64,000 bases of DNA from Advenella kashmirensis W13003 (GTDB lineage: Bacteria; Pseudomonadota; Gammaproteobacteria; Burkholderiales; Burkholderiaceae_B): the NCBI RefSeq assembly GCF_000506985.1, contig NZ_KI650980.1, positions 186,001 to 250,000 on the forward strand, in the 5' to 3' direction. Both the position numbers and the translations under genes were made by a program. Shown piece after piece: positions 45,905-55,035 of the stretch. The notes beneath the pieces were generated by a model. The model saw only the letters and a list, made by a program, of their open reading frames with translations, ran no database searches and was not told the DNA's origin. Within the stretch, counting starts at the first letter, position 1. Each line of letters begins with the position of its first letter.

Positions 45905-48223
45905 ATGAAAACCAACGATCCCGCATTCACACCCGATTCCCTGCAAGATAGCGCATGGATGGATGCTGTTTGTGCCGGCCTGGATGAGGCTGGCCGCAGC
46001 ATGGTAGAGAAGGCAATCGACTGGTGCGCACCGATTTTGCAGCGTGCGGAAATTGCAACCGGCGAGCCATCCATTCAGCACGCCAAGGGCGTACTGCGTA
46101 TCTTGTCGCTTCTGCAACTGGATGCCGCAACGCTTGTGGCCGCACTGGTGCTGGCGATTCCCATTGACCTGGAAGACGAGTCAGAGGTGGATCGTAAAGA
46201 TGAGCTGATCAGTCTGTTCGGACTTGAAACGTTCAGTCTGATCAATGGTTCGCGCGCGCTGCTGCGAATCGGGGCGATCGCGCGCAACGCGTCGTCCAGG
46301 GGACGCAACGAATCGTCTGACCAGCGTGAAATGCTGCGCAAAATGCTGCTGGCCATGGCAAGTGACCTGCGTATCGTTCTGATCCGCCTGGCGTCGCGCC
46401 TGCAGACTTTGCGCTGGTATGCCGAGACCAAAAATCCATGCCCGATCGAACTGGCCGAAGAAACCCGCGATGTGTACGCCTCTCTTGCCAACCGGCTTGG
46501 CATCTGGCAGATCAAATGGGAAATGGAAGATCTGTCTTTCCGCTTTCTGGCGCCCGATACCTACAAAGAGATTGCCCGAAAACTGGAAGGCAGGCGCATC
46601 GAACGCGAAGCGCGGATTCAGGCGCTCAGTGATGAAATTGCGGCGTCGCTGGCCGAGATGGGCGTACAGGCCGAGGTATCCGGACGGGCCAAGCACATCT
46701 ACAGCATTTACAATAAAATGCGTAACAAGCATTTGAGCTTTGACCAGTTATACGATTTGCTGGCCATCCGTATTATTGTGGCCAGCGAGCGGGACTGTTA
46801 TGCAACGCTGTCGCTGTTGCAGGCACGCTGGACACCGGTCATGAATGAGTTTGATGACTATATCGCACGTCCCAAGCCCAACGGCTATCGTTCCCTGCAT
46901 ACGGTTCTGAAAACGGCAGATGGTCATAATTTCGAGGCGCAGATCCGTACCCGCAAAATGCACGACTTTGCCGAATACGGCATGGCAGCGCACTGGCGCT
47001 ACAAGGAAGCCGGTCCCAAGGGTGGGCAGGTCGCTGCGGTTTCCATGTATGATCGCCAGGTTTCGTGGATGCGCCAGTTGCTGGCGTGGCGCAAGGAAGT
47101 CGGCCTGCCGGCTACCGATCTCACCGACGAAATGGTGGCTGCAAGCGGCAAGGACTCCGCTGCGGTGCTGGCGGCCCCCGAGCCCAAGGTTGCGCAGACC
47201 AGGCAGTCGCGCCAGCACAAAAAATCGTCAGAACGTATTTATGTCCTGACGCCGCAGGCGCGGGTTATCGAGCTGCCAGAGGGCGCGACACCGGTCGATT
47301 TTGCCTATCATCTGCATACCGACCTGGGACATCGTTGCCGGGGCGCGCGGGTGGACGGGCAGATGGTGGCCCTCAACACCAAGCTGCTGAATGGGCAGAC
47401 CGTGGAGATTATTGCCGCCAAATCCGGCGGACCGTCGCGCGACTGGATCAATACCCAATTGGGCTATCTCGCAAGTCCTCGTGCGCGCGCCAAGGTTCGC
47501 CTGTGGTTCAATGCCATTGAATTGCAGAAGCGGATCACCACCGGCCAGGATATGGTTGAAAAGGAACTGGCGCGGCTGGGTAAATCGGCTGTCAATCTGG
47601 AACAACTGGCCGAGCGCCTGGGGTTTGCCAATAGTGACGACCTGTATGTGGCTGCAGCCAAGGATGAGTTCAGCCTGAGGCAAATTGCCACGGTCTTCCA
47701 GGAGCCCGAGGCCGATCCGGCAGCGGCTTACGATACCATCGTGGCCCGCGAGTCCGCAGCCCAAAGCGCCGTGAAAACCGGTAAAAGCGGGGTATTGGTG
47801 GTGGGGGTTGATTCTCTGCTTACCCAATTGGCGCGCTGCTGCCATCCGGCCCCACCCGATCCGATCAGCGGTTTTGTAACACGGGGGCGCGGCGTCTCAA
47901 TCCATCGCAGTGACTGCCCGTCATTTGCCGTCATGAAAAACAAAAATCCCGAGCGTGTCATCGATGTGACCTGGGGGGACACCGGCGAGACGGTCTACCC
48001 GGTGAATATCGCGATTCATTCCCAGGACCGTGCGGGGTTGCTTAAGGATCTGACCGAGCTGTTCTCGCGCATGAAACTGAACGTGGTCGGGGTCAATACG
48101 CAAAGCAAGGCATCCATCGCCCATCTGCATTTTACGGTAGAGGTGCGTGACGGTGAACAACTGCGAAAGGCCATGAACGCCATATTGGATATCCCCGGAA
48201 TTATCAGCGCTGCACGTTGTTAA
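45905..48223 (+). CDS. relA: (p)ppGpp synthetase RelA
   Basis: A 772-residue stringent-response enzyme making (p)ppGpp from ATP and GTP/GDP on ribosomes with uncharged tRNA. The N-terminal hydrolase-like domain lacks the HD/ED metal residues (LVAALVLAIPIDLED where SpoT has an HD motif), so it should be synthetase only. The synthetase domain has the RelA-type EFDD in MNEFDDYIARPKPNGYRSLHT (about 312-332). TGS (about 438-500) and a C-terminal ACT domain follow. trpB lies 53 bases downstream on the same strand. Confidence 0.95.
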   Translation: MKTNDPAFTPDSLQDSAWMDAVCAGLDEAGRSMVEKAIDWCAPILQRAEIATGEPSIQHAKGVLRILSLLQLDAATLVAALVLAIPIDLEDESEVDRKDELISLFGLETFSLINGSRALLRIGAIARNASSRGRNESSDQREMLRKMLLAMASDLRIVLIRLASRLQTLRWYAETKNPCPIELAEETRDVYASLANRLGIWQIKWEMEDLSFRFLAPDTYKEIARKLEGRRIEREARIQALSDEIAASLAEMGVQAEVSGRAKHIYSIYNKMRNKHLSFDQLYDLLAIRIIVASERDCYATLSLLQARWTPVMNEFDDYIARPKPNGYRSLHTVLKTADGHNFEAQIRTRKMHDFAEYGMAAHWRYKEAGPKGGQVAAVSMYDRQVSWMRQLLAWRKEVGLPATDLTDEMVAASGKDSAAVLAAPEPKVAQTRQSRQHKKSSERIYVLTPQARVIELPEGATPVDFAYHLHTDLGHRCRGARVDGQMVALNTKLLNGQTVEIIAAKSGGPSRDWINTQLGYLASPRARAKVRLWFNAIELQKRITTGQDMVEKELARLGKSAVNLEQLAERLGFANSDDLYVAAAKDEFSLRQIATVFQEPEADPAAAYDTIVARESAAQSAVKTGKSGVLVVGVDSLLTQLARCCHPAPPDPISGFVTRGRGVSIHRSDCPSFAVMKNKNPERVIDVTWGDTGETVYPVNIAIHSQDRAGLLKDLTELFSRMKLNVVGVNTQSKASIAHLHFTVEVRDGEQLRKAMNAILDIPGIISAARC

Positions 48224-48276
48224 AACATGTAAAATAGCCGTTTACGCCCGTCTTCCGCCCGAGGCCAGGAGCCAAT

Positions 48277-49476
48277 TTGACTGCTTATTCCTTTCCCGAC
48301 AACAGGGGCCATTTCGGCCGTTACGGTGGCGTATTCGTTGCCGAAACGCTGATGCATGCTGTTTCGGAACTGAATGAAGCCTACGAGAAATACAAAGAAG
48401 ATCCCGATTTCGTTGCCGAATATCGCTATGAACTGGCGCATTTTGTCGGACGTCCCAGCCCGGTTTATCACGCCAGACGCTGGTCTGAACAGCTGGGCGG
48501 GGCGCAAATCTGGTTCAAGCGCGAAGACCTGAACCATACTGGCGCCCATAAAATCAATAACTGTATCGGCCAGGTTCTGCTGGCCCGCAAAATGGGCAAG
48601 CAGCGCATTATTGCCGAGACGGGTGCGGGCCAGCATGGCGTGGCCACTGCGACGGTTGCGGCCCGCTATGGTCTTGAATGCGTCATTTATATGGGTGCCG
48701 AAGATGTGCGTCGGCAGGCATCCAATGTATATCGAATGAAGTTGCTGGGCGCAACGGTCGTGCCCGTGGAATCGGGCTCGCGTACCCTGAAAGATGCGCT
48801 GAACGAAGCCATGCGCGACTGGGTTACCCATATCGACGATACCTATTACATTATCGGCACTGTAGCGGGTCCGCACCCGTACCCGGCCATGGTGCGCGAC
48901 TTTCAGCAGATTATCGGCCAGGAATGCCTTGAACAAATGCCTGCATGTGCGGGCCGCCAGCCCGATGCCATTATTGCGTGCGTTGGCGGCGGCTCCAATG
49001 CCATGGGCATTTTCTATCCCTATCTGTCCCGCGGGAAGGTCCAGCTGATTGGTGTCGAGGCGGCCGGGGCGGGTTTGAATACCTCCCGTCACGCGGCCTC
49101 CATCAGTGCCGGCAAGGTCGGGGTGCTGCATGGCAACCGTACCTATGTCATACAGGACAGCAATGGCCAGATCCAGGAAACCCATTCCGTTTCGGCGGGG
49201 CTCGACTATCCGGGTGTCGGTCCGGAACACGCCTGGCTCCATGACAGCAAGCGTGCGACCTACGTAACTGTAGACGACAACGAAGCGCTGGCCGCTTTCG
49301 GCCAATGCTGCCGGCTGGAAGGCATCATGCCTGCGCTGGAGTCTTCACACGCCCTGGCTCACGCCGCCAGGATGGCGCCCACGTTGTCACGCGACGCTAT
49401 TTTGCTCGTGTGTCTGTCTGGCAGGGGCGACAAGGATATGCATACCGTTGCCGAATACACCGGCGTGGACCTGTAA
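48277..49476 (+). CDS. trpB: Tryptophan synthase beta chain
   Basis: A 399-residue PLP enzyme that joins indole and serine. The PLP lysine is K92 in [10 protein letters not shown], the phosphate loop is GGGSNAMG, and [12 protein letters not shown] is near the start. The start codon is TTG at 48277, with AGGAG 7 bases upstream, which fits the family start ([13 protein letters not shown]). The gene normally follows trpF; here relA is upstream. trpA follows after 9 bases. Confidence 0.96.
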   Translation: MTAYSFPDNRGHFGRYGGVFVAETLMHAVSELNEAYEKYKEDPDFVAEYRYELAHFVGRPSPVYHARRWSEQLGGAQIWFKREDLNHTGAHKINNCIGQVLLARKMGKQRIIAETGAGQHGVATATVAARYGLECVIYMGAEDVRRQASNVYRMKLLGATVVPVESGSRTLKDALNEAMRDWVTHIDDTYYIIGTVAGPHPYPAMVRDFQQIIGQECLEQMPACAGRQPDAIIACVGGGSNAMGIFYPYLSRGKVQLIGVEAAGAGLNTSRHAASISAGKVGVLHGNRTYVIQDSNGQIQETHSVSAGLDYPGVGPEHAWLHDSKRATYVTVDDNEALAAFGQCCRLEGIMPALESSHALAHAARMAPTLSRDAILLVCLSGRGDKDMHTVAEYTGVDL

Positions 49477-49485
49477 GGAACGGTC

Positions 49486-50316
49486 ATGAGCCAGCAACGA
49501 ATCAACAAAACATTTGCCAGATTGGGACGCCGCGCAGCCCTGATTCCCTACATCGCTGCGGGTGATCCCGACCCTGCGACGACTGTGCCCCTGATGCATG
49601 GCATGGTGCGCGCGGGGGCCGATATCATTGAGCTTGGCGTACCGTTTTCAGACCCCGTCGCGGACGGCCCCATCATTCAGCAGGCCGCCGAACGGGCGAT
49701 TGCCAAAGGCGTGGGGTTGCGCGATGTACTGGACATGGTGGCTGTATTTCGTAAAATGGACCAGACGACCCCTGTCGTACTGATGGGGTACGCCAATCCC
49801 ATAGAAGCCATGGGACAAGAAGCGTTTGCCCGCGCCGCAGAGAAAGCGGGGGTCGATGGTGTCCTGATTGTCGACTGTCCGCCGGAAGAATATGACGATT
49901 TTTCCGCAGATCTCCGTACGCGTGGCATTTCGCCCATTTTCCTGCTGTCGCCGACCTCGACCGAGGCGCGCATCCAGTCGGTTGCCAAGCGGGCAGAAGG
50001 TTATCTGTACTACGTATCGCTCAAGGGCATAACCGGCTCGTCCGCCATCGACATTAATGAAGTGCGTGAGCGGCTGGCCGGAATTAAAAAATATGTTTCC
50101 ATCCCAGTCGGGGTGGGATTTGGTATTCGTGATGCAGCCAGTGCTGCAAAAGTGGCCGAAGCCGCCGATGCGGTGGTCATCGGCAGTCGTTTGATAGAAA
50201 CCATTACGCAGGCCATTGCCCGGCACCCCGAGGCAGATGCGTCCGAGATGGCGGTGACGGCAGCGGGCGACTGGTTGCGAGAGATCCGGCAGGCGCTGGA
50301 TCAGATCAAAAAATAA
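49486..50316 (+). CDS. trpA: Tryptophan synthase alpha chain
   Basis: A 276-residue TIM-barrel enzyme cleaving indole-3-glycerol phosphate and passing indole to TrpB. Catalytic E49 and D60 are in [16 protein letters not shown] at the same numbers as in other bacteria. The phosphate-binding ends GITGSS and VGVGFGI are present. It is 9 bases after trpB and 23 bases before accD. Confidence 0.97.
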   Translation: MSQQRINKTFARLGRRAALIPYIAAGDPDPATTVPLMHGMVRAGADIIELGVPFSDPVADGPIIQQAAERAIAKGVGLRDVLDMVAVFRKMDQTTPVVLMGYANPIEAMGQEAFARAAEKAGVDGVLIVDCPPEEYDDFSADLRTRGISPIFLLSPTSTEARIQSVAKRAEGYLYYVSLKGITGSSAIDINEVRERLAGIKKYVSIPVGVGFGIRDAASAAKVAEAADAVVIGSRLIETITQAIARHPEADASEMAVTAAGDWLREIRQALDQIKK

Positions 50317-50339
50317 GTATTTGGAACTAAGGATAGACA

Positions 50340-51215
50340 ATGAGTTGGTTAGACAAGATTCTTCCACCACGGATCAATAAAAAGACGGAACAGCAGGGAA
50401 GACGGGTTCCCGAAGGGCTATGGGTTAAATGCCCCTCCTGCGAATCTGTGCTTTATAACGACGATCTGGTGGAAACCGTTAACGTATGCCCCAAATGCAG
50501 CTATCACATGCGGCTGGGCGCGCGTGCGCGCATCGACTCTCTGCTCGATGCAGACGGTCGGGTGGAAATTGGTGAAGGCATTCGTTCCACGGACCCGCTC
50601 AAGTTCAAGGACAGCCGCAAGTATCCAGAGCGGCTGGCTGAAGCGACCCAAAAATCGGGCGAATCCGATGCGCTGATTGTCATGAGCGGCAGCATCTGCA
50701 CGGTTCCCGCTGTGTTAGCCTGCTTTGAATTCGATTTCATGGGCGGTTCAATGGGATCGGTCGTGGGCGAGCGTTTTGCCCGCGGCGTTCGGGCGGCCAT
50801 TCAGAACAAGACGCCCTTTATCTGCGTCGCCGCTTCGGGCGGCGCGCGCATGCAGGAAAGCCTGTTTTCGCTGATGCAGATGGCCAAAACCAATGCCATG
50901 CTGACCCGGCTGGCCCAGGAAGGGCTGCCCTTTATCAGTGTGCTGACCGACCCGACCATGGGTGGGGTTTCTGCCAGCTTTGCCTTCATGGGCGATGTGG
51001 TCATTGCCGAGCCCAAGGCGTTGATTGGTTTTGCAGGTCCCAGGGTCATTGAGCAGACCGTTCGTGAACAACTGCCTGAAGGCTTTCAGCGTGCGGAGTT
51101 CCTGCTCGCAAAAGGGGCGGTTGACATGGTGATCGACCGACGTGAGTTGCGCACCGAGCTGGCCAGACTGATGGCGCTGCTCACGCGCCAGTCCAGTGAA
51201 GCGGTTGCGGCCTGA
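50340..51215 (+). CDS. accD: Acetyl-CoA carboxylase carboxyltransferase subunit beta
   Basis: A 291-residue subunit transferring carboxyl from biotin to acetyl-CoA in fatty-acid synthesis. The N-terminal zinc ribbon has C31, C34, C50 and C53 ([13 protein letters not shown] and NVCPKC). The core [22 protein letters not shown] and [12 protein letters not shown] are conserved. It follows trpA closely, which is usual in proteobacteria, but folC, the common next gene, is not downstream. Confidence 0.97.
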   Translation: MSWLDKILPPRINKKTEQQGRRVPEGLWVKCPSCESVLYNDDLVETVNVCPKCSYHMRLGARARIDSLLDADGRVEIGEGIRSTDPLKFKDSRKYPERLAEATQKSGESDALIVMSGSICTVPAVLACFEFDFMGGSMGSVVGERFARGVRAAIQNKTPFICVAASGGARMQESLFSLMQMAKTNAMLTRLAQEGLPFISVLTDPTMGGVSASFAFMGDVVIAEPKALIGFAGPRVIEQTVREQLPEGFQRAEFLLAKGAVDMVIDRRELRTELARLMALLTRQSSEAVAA

Positions 51216-51229
51216 ACCCGGAGGCCAGA

Positions 51230-51670
51230 ATGGATACCGATGCTTTTCGACTCGAAAAAACGCTGACCTATCAGTTGCATCAGTTATCCAAACTGATTGA
51301 TCGACAGGTCGATTACTCCGATATCGAACGCATTGAGCTGAATGCCGGGGAAGGGCGAACGATTGCCGTTCTGGGCTACTACGGGACGGCGTCGGTCATC
51401 CAATTGGCCCGGCTGGCCAATCTGGACAAAAGCCAGGCGAGCCGGGCGATTGGCGCCCTGGTTAAAAAAGGCATTATTGAAAAGCGCAGCGACAGCCGTG
51501 ACGCCCGCGCTTTCGAACTTTTCCTGACCGAAGCGGGTCAACAGGTCTACTCTGATATCGTTGACCTGATCGTGCAGCGCAACGAACTGGCGCTCAAATC
51601 CCTGACGCTTCGGGAAAAACAGCAGCTGTTTGCCCTGTTTGGAAAAATTCATCAGAACCTGTCTGGTTAG
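51230..51670 (+). CDS. MarR family transcriptional regulator
   Basis: A 146-residue winged-helix regulator. SVIQLARLANLDKSQASRAIGALVKKG is the recognition helix region, followed by IEKRSDSRDARAFELFLTEAG, the wing. Flanking helices form the dimer interface in the family. It starts 14 bases after accD, but the content shift suggests it begins a separate unit with the downstream monooxygenase. A palindrome at 51798-51815 is a likely target. Such regulators usually sense the aromatic substrate; no ligand is identified. Confidence 0.9.
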   Translation: MDTDAFRLEKTLTYQLHQLSKLIDRQVDYSDIERIELNAGEGRTIAVLGYYGTASVIQLARLANLDKSQASRAIGALVKKGIIEKRSDSRDARAFELFLTEAGQQVYSDIVDLIVQRNELALKSLTLREKQQLFALFGKIHQNLSG

Positions 51671-51797
51671 ACAGCCAATAGCTCACAGTACATCAGCGGG
51701 TTCAATTCATTTTGTGCTGCTCATGAAATGTCAAACCGCAGGACACAGAACAGGTCTTTGGCAACCATAGAGGGCGCGCCACTCGTGCATTGATGTA

Positions 51798-51815
51798 ATA
51801 CGGGTATATCCGTAT
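51798..51815. promoter_or_regulatory. Candidate MarR operator
   Basis: ATACGG-gtatat-CCGTAT, perfect six-base arms with a six-base spacer, 96 bases upstream of the monooxygenase start and 127 bases after the MarR-like gene. An 18-base palindrome is the usual size of a MarR site. Confidence 0.45.
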
Positions 51816-51862
51816 CTGGACGTGATTGTATTTAGTTGATTTTTCAATTAATATTCAGAAAA

Positions 51863-51883
51863 GGCCGTCACGCTTTGACGGCC
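51863..51883. other. Perfect 8-bp hairpin before the FAD monooxygenase gene
   Basis: GGCCGTCA-cgctt-TGACGGCC, 28 bases before the ATG. AAAA precedes it on the plus strand, so as an intrinsic terminator it would work only on minus-strand RNA, where no gene lies. It could instead affect translation of the monooxygenase mRNA. Confidence 0.4.
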
Positions 51884-51911
51884 AGTCCCATGAAAGAGTC
51901 TGGAGACCTTT

Positions 51912-53633
51912 ATGCATCTTCCCCTTCGGGAGGCCCGTTCGTCCCTGTATCATCCATACACGCTTTACGCCCCGTTTTTCCCGGCGGCTGATCTCGCGTC
52001 GGCCACACCGGTCACGATTGTGGGTGGCGGTCCCATCGGTCTGGTGACTGCACTTATTCTGGCACGCCATGGCATCCGGTCATCCGTGCTGATCCCGGAA
52101 TGCCAGGTCACCGAGGGCAGCCGCGCCATCGTTTTCACCAAAAGATCAATGGAGATCCTGCAGTTTGCCGGGGTGGCGGGGCGCGTGATGCAAAAGGCGC
52201 TGCCATGGACCAGTGGAAACTCGTACTACCAGGGTCAGCGCGTTTTTCGTATGGAAACGCCGGTCGATACAAATGACAGTTTTCCACCACTGAATAATTT
52301 GCAGCAGAACTGGCTGGAAACGTATCTGGTACAGGCTATACAGGCGCAACCGCTGATTGAGCTGCGTTGGGGCAATCGGCTGTTGTCCTTCACCCAGGAC
52401 ACATCCGGCGTTCAGATGGTGATCGATACGCCGAAAGGGGAGTACAGCAGTCGTTGCGACTGGCTGGTGGCGGCCGATGGCGCTCGTTCCACCGTGCGCC
52501 AGCAACTGGGGTTGGCGCTTGAAGGCAATAGCTACGAAGGCCGTTTTGTGATTGTCGATATCCGGATCGATCTGGATCTGCCGACCGAAAGACTGGCATT
52601 TTTCTCACCGGAATGGAACCCAGGCAATACCATTCTGATGCATAAAGAGCCCGACAATATCTGGCGTTTTGACTATCAACTGGCTGCCGACGTCAGCAGC
52701 GAAGAGGCACTCAGGCCCGAACATCTGGCGCAGGCAGTCAATGCCCAGCTGAAAATGATGGGCTATACGGATAAAGCATGGGAAATGGACTGGGCGTCGG
52801 TGTATTCAGCAAGAGCCCTGACACTGCCCGACTATGTTCACCAGCGTGTGCTGTTTGCCGGTGATGCAGCACATTTACTGCCGATTTTCGGGGTGCGTGG
52901 CGCCAATACCGGTTTTCAGGACGCCATGGATCTGGGATGGAAACTGGCTGCGGTCGCGAACGGTCAGGCCGATTCGTCCCTGTTGAAAACGTATAGCCAC
53001 GACAGGGTCGGCGCTGCACGCGAAATTATTGACGAGGCCGGCAAAAGTACCCGCTTTATGGCGCCGCCGACCGACGGCTACCGTTTGTTGCGCGATGCCA
53101 CATTGACGCTCTCGTTGCGCCATGATTTTGTACGCCCGCTTTTTCACTGGCGAACCTCGCGTGCGCACGCCTATCGCACGTCACCATTAAACAGTACGCA
53201 GGACGACAACAGCGTGATGCCCGTTGCATTGGAAAACGGAGTGGTATTTCCCAATCTGCGCCTGAACGGGGGTGGTTATTTGTACGATCAGTTTGACGGG
53301 CGATTCCAGGTCGTCTACATAAGCGCACAAGACACGCCCCAGGCGCACGTCGACGCCGTGCTGCAGGAACTGGCTTCACTCACGGCATTCGGTCAGCCTG
53401 TCGGGTTGCATATCCTGCGTGCTGCATCGGCAGCCCCTGTTCGGGAAGACGATGCCTGCGTGCATGAGGTTGCGCCCGAACTGCTGTCGCAGCGCTATGC
53501 CGCAGACGGAGGTGAAATCTATGTCATCAGGCCCGATCATCATGTGAGCGCGCGCTGGCGCCAATACACACCGGGTTGCCTCTCCCATTATTTTGGGTAT
53601 CTGCCCGCGCGTGCTGCACAAAAGGAGAATTGA
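51912..53633 (+). CDS. FAD-dependent aromatic monooxygenase (phenol hydroxylase / MhpA-like)
   Basis: A 573-residue class A flavoprotein hydroxylase. The FAD-binding GxGxxG-type motif is VTIVGGGPIGLVTALILARHG (about 35-55), the DG motif is CDWLVAADGARSTVRQQLG, and the GD motif is VLFAGDAAHLLPIFGVRGANTGFQDA. The C-terminal part with IYVIRPDHHVSARWRQY is the thioredoxin-like domain of this group. It probably hydroxylates an aromatic ring with NAD(P)H and O2; the substrate is unknown. It is followed by a small gene 1 base later. Confidence 0.87.
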   Translation: MHLPLREARSSLYHPYTLYAPFFPAADLASATPVTIVGGGPIGLVTALILARHGIRSSVLIPECQVTEGSRAIVFTKRSMEILQFAGVAGRVMQKALPWTSGNSYYQGQRVFRMETPVDTNDSFPPLNNLQQNWLETYLVQAIQAQPLIELRWGNRLLSFTQDTSGVQMVIDTPKGEYSSRCDWLVAADGARSTVRQQLGLALEGNSYEGRFVIVDIRIDLDLPTERLAFFSPEWNPGNTILMHKEPDNIWRFDYQLAADVSSEEALRPEHLAQAVNAQLKMMGYTDKAWEMDWASVYSARALTLPDYVHQRVLFAGDAAHLLPIFGVRGANTGFQDAMDLGWKLAAVANGQADSSLLKTYSHDRVGAAREIIDEAGKSTRFMAPPTDGYRLLRDATLTLSLRHDFVRPLFHWRTSRAHAYRTSPLNSTQDDNSVMPVALENGVVFPNLRLNGGGYLYDQFDGRFQVVYISAQDTPQAHVDAVLQELASLTAFGQPVGLHILRAASAAPVREDDACVHEVAPELLSQRYAADGGEIYVIRPDHHVSARWRQYTPGCLSHYFGYLPARAAQKEN

Positions 53634-53634
53634 C

Positions 53635-53814
53635 ATGAGCATAGAAACACAGGCGCTGGAAACAGTCTATGACCACTTGGCAGAAACACTGGACTCAATT
53701 CCGCAGGCGCAGCAATCACTGATGCTGACCCGGCTGGCACTGCTGATGAGCGAGCAGATCGGCCAGCCGGATGTGATTTGCAGGCTGATCGATGAGGCGG
53801 CGCGCAACAGCTAA
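53635..53814 (+). CDS. Small DUF2783-like protein
   Basis: A 59-residue acidic helical protein (YDHLAETLDSIPQAQQSLMLTRLALLMSEQIGQPDVICRLI). It resembles DUF2783, a family of small proteins encoded beside FAD monooxygenases, as far as I can judge from memory. ATG 53635 has AAGGAG 7 bases upstream, inside the end of the monooxygenase gene, which ends one base before. Tight linkage suggests an accessory role for the oxygenase. Function is unknown. Confidence 0.62.
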   Translation: MSIETQALETVYDHLAETLDSIPQAQQSLMLTRLALLMSEQIGQPDVICRLIDEAARNS

Positions 53815-53833
53815 TGGAAATTGCCAGTAGTCA

Positions 53834-53861
53834 TTGACCTGCCAAAGTGGCAAGATATCTG
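53834..53861 (+). promoter_or_regulatory. Candidate promoter for the Bug receptor gene
   Basis: TTGACC (53834-53839) and TATCTG (53856-53861) with a 16-base spacer that contains a hairpin TGCCA-aag-TGGCA (53840-53852). The -10 match is poor. A palindrome inside the spacer would suit repression. Confidence 0.28.
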
Positions 53862-53954
53862 TTCACGTGCCCGCGTGTTTGTGCCGGACAGGCGTTTGCA
53901 AACCGGGGCGTGAACCCCGGGTACCAAAATACAATATCAATGTGGAGAAAGACA

Positions 53955-54914
53955 ATGACAATCAAACGATGGCTGGTCGTTACAAGCCTGGCGCTGTGTG
54001 CAACAGCTGCACACGCTGCCTGGCCCGAGGGGCCGGTGACCTGGGTGGTTCCTTATCCGGCAGGCGGCGGCACCGATGTGATTGCACGCACCGTTGCGTC
54101 CTCCCTGGAGAAAAAGCTGGGGCAGACCATCGTTATCGAAAACAAACCGGGTGGCGGCACGGCCATCGGCGCATCGGCCATCTCTCGTGCCAAGCCGGAT
54201 GGATATATGGTCGGCACCGCTGATTCCGGTACGCTGGCATTCAATCCGTCACTGTATAAGCAATTGACGTACGACCCTTCCAAATTCACCTACATTGGCG
54301 GGTTGGCCCGTTTCCCCCTGGTGCTGGCGGTGCCGGCCAATTCGCCTTACAAGACCGTCAATGAACTTATCGAGGCTGCGAAAAAAACGCCGGGCAAGCT
54401 GTCTGCCAGCTCGGCCGGTGCCGGCTCTCCGCACCACCTGGCGCTGGAGCGCTTCAAGCAACTCACGAAAACAGATATCGTGCATGTTCCATACAAAGGG
54501 GCGGCGCCTGCATTGCAGGATCTGATCGGTGGACAGGTCGACCTGATGTTTGGCGACCTGGGCTCCTCATTGCCCAACATCAAGGCCGGCAAGGTGCGTG
54601 TGCTGGCCGTGACGGTACCTGAACGCCTGCCATTGTTGCCCGATGTTCCCACCATGGCGCAGGAAGGGGTGGGCGATTTTGTTGCTTATGCCTGGCAAGG
54701 ACTGGTCGGTCCGGCCGGTATGCCTGAAGATGTTGTCAAGAAACTGGACAAGGATCTGAAAGACACACTTGAGTCAGATGAGGTCCGCAAGAAAGTGGAA
54801 GGCCTGGGCGTCGAGATCATGCCCATGTCGGGCCCTGACTTCAAAGCCTATTCCGACAAGGAGCGCGAAGATTGGGCCAAGGTGATCAAGGCGGGGAATA
54901 TTACGCTGCAATAA
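53955..54914 (+). CDS. Bug/TctC family tripartite tricarboxylate transporter receptor
   Basis: A 319-residue periplasmic solute receptor. The signal peptide is at 1-22 (LALCATAAHAA). The mature start WPEGPVTWVVPYPAGGGTDVIAR, then ENKPGGGTAIGA and HVPYKGAAPALQDLIGGQVDLMF, are hallmarks of Bug proteins, which are greatly expanded in Alcaligenaceae. ATG 53955 was chosen because GGAGAAAG precedes it and the signal peptide begins there. No TctA/TctB genes are nearby. Its place after the monooxygenase suggests capture of an aromatic or carboxylate substrate. Confidence 0.92.
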   Translation: MTIKRWLVVTSLALCATAAHAAWPEGPVTWVVPYPAGGGTDVIARTVASSLEKKLGQTIVIENKPGGGTAIGASAISRAKPDGYMVGTADSGTLAFNPSLYKQLTYDPSKFTYIGGLARFPLVLAVPANSPYKTVNELIEAAKKTPGKLSASSAGAGSPHHLALERFKQLTKTDIVHVPYKGAAPALQDLIGGQVDLMFGDLGSSLPNIKAGKVRVLAVTVPERLPLLPDVPTMAQEGVGDFVAYAWQGLVGPAGMPEDVVKKLDKDLKDTLESDEVRKKVEGLGVEIMPMSGPDFKAYSDKEREDWAKVIKAGNITLQ

Positions 54915-54925
54915 TCAATTCGTAA

Positions 54926-54986
54926 AAAAAGCCCCTTGTCGAATTCGCACCGTTTTCTTACGGCACCCGACAAGGGGCTTTCCTTT
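54926..54986. terminator. Bidirectional intrinsic terminator Bug gene / rne
   Basis: AAAGCCCCTTGTCG (54928-54941) pairs with CGACAAGGGGCTTT (54968-54981), a 14-bp perfect stem with a loop of about 26 bases. AAAAAAA precedes and TTTCCTTT follows, so it serves both convergent genes. Confidence 0.88.
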
Positions 54987-55035
54987 ACCTTGACCAAGGT
55001 TGTCTACCAGTAATGACAGACAACCCCTCTACGCG

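Larger units (their letters stand above)
51671..51911. other. Intergenic region marR-like / FAD monooxygenase
   Basis: 241 bases, AT-richer than the flanking genes, with no open frame of note. It contains the ATACGG/CCGTAT palindrome (51798-51815) and a GGCCGTCA/TGACGGCC hairpin (51863-51883). Confidence 0.45.
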
